Assembly (NCBI GenBank): GCA_022496805.1
Contig: CM040088.1
Coordinates: 5,146,001-5,210,000 of the forward strand
Length of the DNA stretch: 64,000 bases
Reading direction: 5' to 3'
Source: Pohlia nutans
Taxonomy: Eukaryota; Streptophyta; Bryopsida; Bryales; Mniaceae
Below the pieces are notes generated by a model that ran no database searches, had not been told where the DNA came from, and worked only from the letters and a program-made list of their open reading frames with translations. Of this stretch, positions 60,366 to 64,000 are shown in pieces. A program made the translations under genes and the position numbers. How positions within the stretch are numbered: the stretch's first letter is position 1; every line of letters starts with the position of its first letter.

Positions 60366-60634
60366 TTAAAATTCTTTAAGTGCCATAAATAGTATCTTCT
60401 ACTTAACTAGTAGAAATCTTGCCAAATGTGCCTTGTCTTTATTGACTAAATTTCGTTGTGACTTGTCCAAAGTGACGAAATTCTAATCTTGAGCCACTAC
60501 AAACAAGTCACTATAGAAAAGTCACTAATCTTGAGTCACAACGGACATTTAGTAGTTAAAGATAGATCACAGTTGACAAGATTTCTACTAGTGCTACTTT
60601 GATGATTTGATGAATTCACGAGTTCAAAAGTTGA

Positions 60635-62548
60635 GGGAATTCACAGGGTGGACAGCAGAAGAGAAAAAGAGCAAAGAATCAAAAGACAAGTAACTCTAAC
60701 CGAAGTAGAGCGGCGAAACCGAGAAAACGAGTGCCAAGGAGGAAACGGAAGCTCCGGTTGAGTGCCTGGCGTGCTCGAAGTGCGCGGTCTGTTTCATCGT
60801 CCTCGTTCGAGACCGACTCAACCTGCTCCTGTTCCTGCAAAAGACCATGCAGGAGTTCGCGCAGAGACAAAGCTGATGAACCAAGTCCAAGCCACTCTCC
60901 TAGCAAGTCTGGCTCGTTTCAGGACTCCATACCAAATACCAAGCAGATCTCCCCGGACGCTTCTCAGTAAGATTCTCATGTGATTGATGTATACCACATT
61001 TTATAATTCATATATTAGTTTTGCTTATACTAAAGTAGGAGCACCAAATTCCAACAGTGTACCCAATGCTAATAATTTCTAAACACGGTAGTCGTTCTAG
61101 AACGTAAATCTAGGTAGACCATAGATAGTTTATCATTTTACAATAAGGACTCTATGACATGCTTAGATTTGCAATCTAAAATGACTACCGTGTCTAAAAA
61201 TCATCGGCATTGGGTACACTATCAAAATTAGGTGCTCCTACCTTAGTCCCACTAAACCCCTAGTTGCTCATCCATCAATGTATTCCAAATCACAGCAATT
61301 ACATAAGGTAAGTACACCTAAAAACGTTGAAAGAAGCATGGTTCTTGTTAGCAATTGAAAAGAGAGGATTTCAATGCATCTTAGCATGTAGATTTGGACG
61401 CTATATGTAAATTAAGTGTAGTTACCATATTAACCATAGATAAGAGATGAAAGATTCATAATCTTTGCATTGAGATGCATAAACAAAGACATTATTGTCA
61501 TCATCAGATGTTGCCGCATGCAAGAACTACAAGCATATTAAAACAGCTTAAGACATTCTAGGACAATATAGCAAGATACATCCAGACTTCGTAGTATCAC
61601 ATCCTTTGTTCTGTAACCAAATCCTCTAAACATGCCCCTATTCAAAACTCATTATGTCTTGTCACTCTCACACTATATTCTGTCACAAGGAATAGTAAAT
61701 TCTGTCACATCTAACTCCTACAAGCCCCATTTACTTTAAAATGTCACTTCTACATGCCACACTATTGATTATCCCATCCCATTTAGACCCTATATAAGCA
61801 AACTAAAAAATAGAAGGTCCACGTTCAAAGCTAACAGTTGATTATAAGAACTTAAAAAACATATTACTATTACATAAAAATGTAGGATATGATTCTCCAT
61901 TTCGGTAAGGTAGCAACATCTAAAATTGCCAACGACTCAATGTGGCCAGCTACTTCTGAATCAGAAATGAACTACTTTTGAGCTAGAAATGAACTCTTAT
62001 AAGTCTAAAAGCTACCAACATCTTCCCAATTGTTGCTTCACAATTGGTCCAGTTCAATGTAACTTCACAGTTGGTCTTTTGTTTCTTTTGGGTAAGTCTA
62101 CGGCTTAGAATGGTGTTTACAGCACCCTTGCTTCAAAAATTCCTGTAAAATTGCTCATGCTTCCAAAAATTATGATTCCAAGGCCCAGCACTTCCTCTCA
62201 AATTTGCTAAGACATTCATGATTTCATTCCATGTTGCCTGCACTCTCAAGGTACCACATCTCTTATATTGTCATGATTAGGTGTCTCTACCTTACATTTT
62301 GTTACCTTCCATGATTCTTCCTCTTGAAACGATTTCTTTTAACTCCATTTGGTCAATTCAATACAATATTGCAGTCCAATTACTAACCGGTGATTCAATG
62401 AGTGCTCCTCAGGTTAAATCCTGCCTTGGAGCAGTGGGACTTAAACATGCCTCAAGCTGGCCATGAGCTACTTGATGCACAAGGGCAGTTTGAGCCACCA
62501 GGATGTCCCCCAGTACCAGCAAAACCCGCAGAGAAACCTCGGGGGTAG
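60635..62548 (+). CDS. Unrecognised small protein, two exons seen, 5' end unknown
   Basis: A GC-rich open stretch (60635-60966) ends in a good donor (cttctca|gtaaga). A second exon (62413-62548) follows an acceptor with a typical branch site (tactaacc, then ctcctcag). They join in frame (…SPDAS-Q-LNPALEQWDLNMPQ…) and end at TAG 62546-62548 after PPVPAKPAEKPRG. The first exon is rich in Arg and Ser, with a Cys cluster (CSCSCKRPC) and Ser/Pro stretches (PSPSHSPSKS). The second is Pro-rich and looks like a genuine C-terminus. No ATG lies in this frame, so an upstream exon is needed; alternatively the opposite-strand frame (60906-60679) could be the coding one. No function is proposed. Confidence 0.35.
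61029..61247. mobile_element. MITE-like inverted-repeat element inside the tentative gene's intron
   Basis: Left arm 'ctaaagtaggagcaccaaat', 'agtgtacccaatgc' and 'aacacggtagtc'; right arm 'gactaccgtgt', 'gcattgggtacact' and 'attaggtgctcctacctta'. The arms are about 65 bases and nearly perfect. Confidence 0.75.
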
Positions 62549-62549
62549 T

Positions 62550-63800
62550 TGTCCTGCCTCCTACCAAAACCCTTGTCCGGAGCTACGATAAGCTAGGTAA
62601 CAGTATAGGCTTGGATATTCAGTCTCCAAAATCTACTTGAACAGTGAAAAAACCGTTCAGTACAGCAAGCTTTTCTCACTGGTATGTAATCGGAAATTCT
62701 TGCAACACCCTGAAGGATCACGTCCAAGTAGTCTATTCTCAATGATATAAAATATCACGATATTGTAATCTAGGGCTCAACAAAATGTCATCATATTGTA
62801 AGTCTATCAGAATTCAATAAGGTTTAGAAGGTGACGAAGTCCCATCTCATGGGTCTTCGAATAGCATGAAGCCGGAATTGGGGTTCTACATATGCAGGGA
62901 GTCTTCTAAGCATGCAATCTGGAGGAAGAAACCCTATGGTGTGTTAGATTTCCTCCTCCGGATCCTCTACAGTACAAACTAGCCAAATAATGGAGGATTA
63001 ACAGAGTTGATATCTACATATACAACTGGAAGAACTGAGCTTATTCAAGGGTAATACGAACATGCCTGGATTCCCTCCGCAAACTCATTCAAATTCTGCA
63101 CCCATGTCCACCAGATGCCACACCTGCACGAGGAACACCAAATGCCCACTTTCCACCCCAAATGCAATGCAAATCCTTGCCCATCGATGCATACAATATA
63201 CAATGAGAGCATAGCATTCTACACATTCCAAAAAATCATCCCATAAGGCTGAGAAGATAATGCCAGCACCATACATACACATGACTAGCTCCCAGAATTC
63301 ATCTGCACTATCATGTGACCCACTCCCTGTGAATATCGTCACAGACAATGCTCACTTTTCAATCTCTCATCAAACACAACAAAAGCGTGATCCATGGAAG
63401 ACAAGCACATTGTAAAGTGCAGAGTCAAACAACACACAAGTAGCCAATACAAAATGAAACCGGGTCTCGATGATGTTGCTTTATTAAGACAAAGAAACGC
63501 CAGCAACCAATCAGCTCTGAATGTTAGAGACTCGACAGGCACCTCACCTCGCGGACAGCCTCAAAACACCTCTGCACAGCGTGGCATCCGTTCACCCCAA
63601 CACACTGCCAATCACGCTGCTCTGGGAGGCCATAGAATGGATTCACTGCTAGACCTACTAGTACCGCAAGCAGGCAATCAAAACGAAGGGTTCCAATTCA
63701 AGGACTCATGGAGAGGAGCCATCATCTGGCTACTTCAATTCATTCACACCGAATTAACCGACGGCGACGACGATATGACCGAGCGAGCGAGCGAGTTTGA
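62550..63800. other. Region between the tentative gene and TPI; TPI 3' UTR side
   Basis: No exon is supported. The part next to 63800 becomes GC-rich and holds a gagcgagcgagcgag run just after the TPI stop; it is probably TPI 3' UTR. The long plus-strand frame at 63394-63951 is the antisense of TPI plus UTR. Confidence 0.5.

Positions 63801-64000
<200 letters not shown>

Larger units (their letters stand above)
52150..60630. other. Long region without a supportable gene
   Basis: 52290-53110 may hold the upstream leader of GH51, but no exon is certain. The rest contains a TIR element (53437-53597), a 55-base tandem array (54262-54445), a palindromic transposon pair (57203-58208) and a TTAA element (60133-60365). 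Frames near 55990-57030 are long but show no family I recognise. Confidence 0.5.

Noticed and set aside
63085..63348. 87-codon minus-strand frame downstream of TPI
   Set aside because: No motif, no splice sites; probably 3' UTR or intergenic.

Overview
The window looks like nuclear DNA of a land plant, most likely a non-seed plant and possibly a moss; that placement is inference. The evidence is: genes in many short exons with GT-AG introns in an AT-rich background, plant-specific enzymes (sucrose synthase, GH51 arabinofuranosidase), Arabidopsis-type TTTAGGG motifs, and an acetate kinase, an enzyme that seed plants generally lack but green algae have. All exon models were built by hand from splice sites, reading-frame continuity and recall of protein families. 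No search was run.

Layout: 1-3770 repeats and nothing coding. 3770-7170 (+) a small SAM-domain protein. 9780-12070 (-) an ATX1-type copper chaperone whose first intron carries tandem repeats. 12400-20650 gene-free and repeat-rich. 20650-30560 (+) a complete 15-exon sucrose synthase of 828 residues. 33390-37100 (+) acetate kinase with an in-frame TGA inside a palindromic insertion. 39500-52150 (-) a 17-exon GH51 alpha-L-arabinofuranosidase with an in-frame TAA. 52150-60630 repeats. 60635-62548 (+) a tentative unrecognised gene. 63801 to the window end (-) the last exon of cytosolic triosephosphate isomerase.

The genes do not form a cluster with one function. Sucrose synthase, triosephosphate isomerase and acetate kinase belong to central carbon metabolism and the GH51 enzyme to cell-wall remodelling, but their mixed orientation and long spacing suggest ordinary plant gene order.

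Two things stand out. First, the acetate kinase and GH51 genes are both conserved along their length, yet each is broken by one in-frame stop with good coding sequence after it. Second, introns and intergenic DNA are packed with short non-autonomous DNA transposons. The most notable are several families whose ends read TTAA-CCC...GGG-TTAA, the signature of piggyBac-like (or Sola3-like) elements. These include a copy nested inside another copy and a back-to-back inverted pair sharing a central TTAA.
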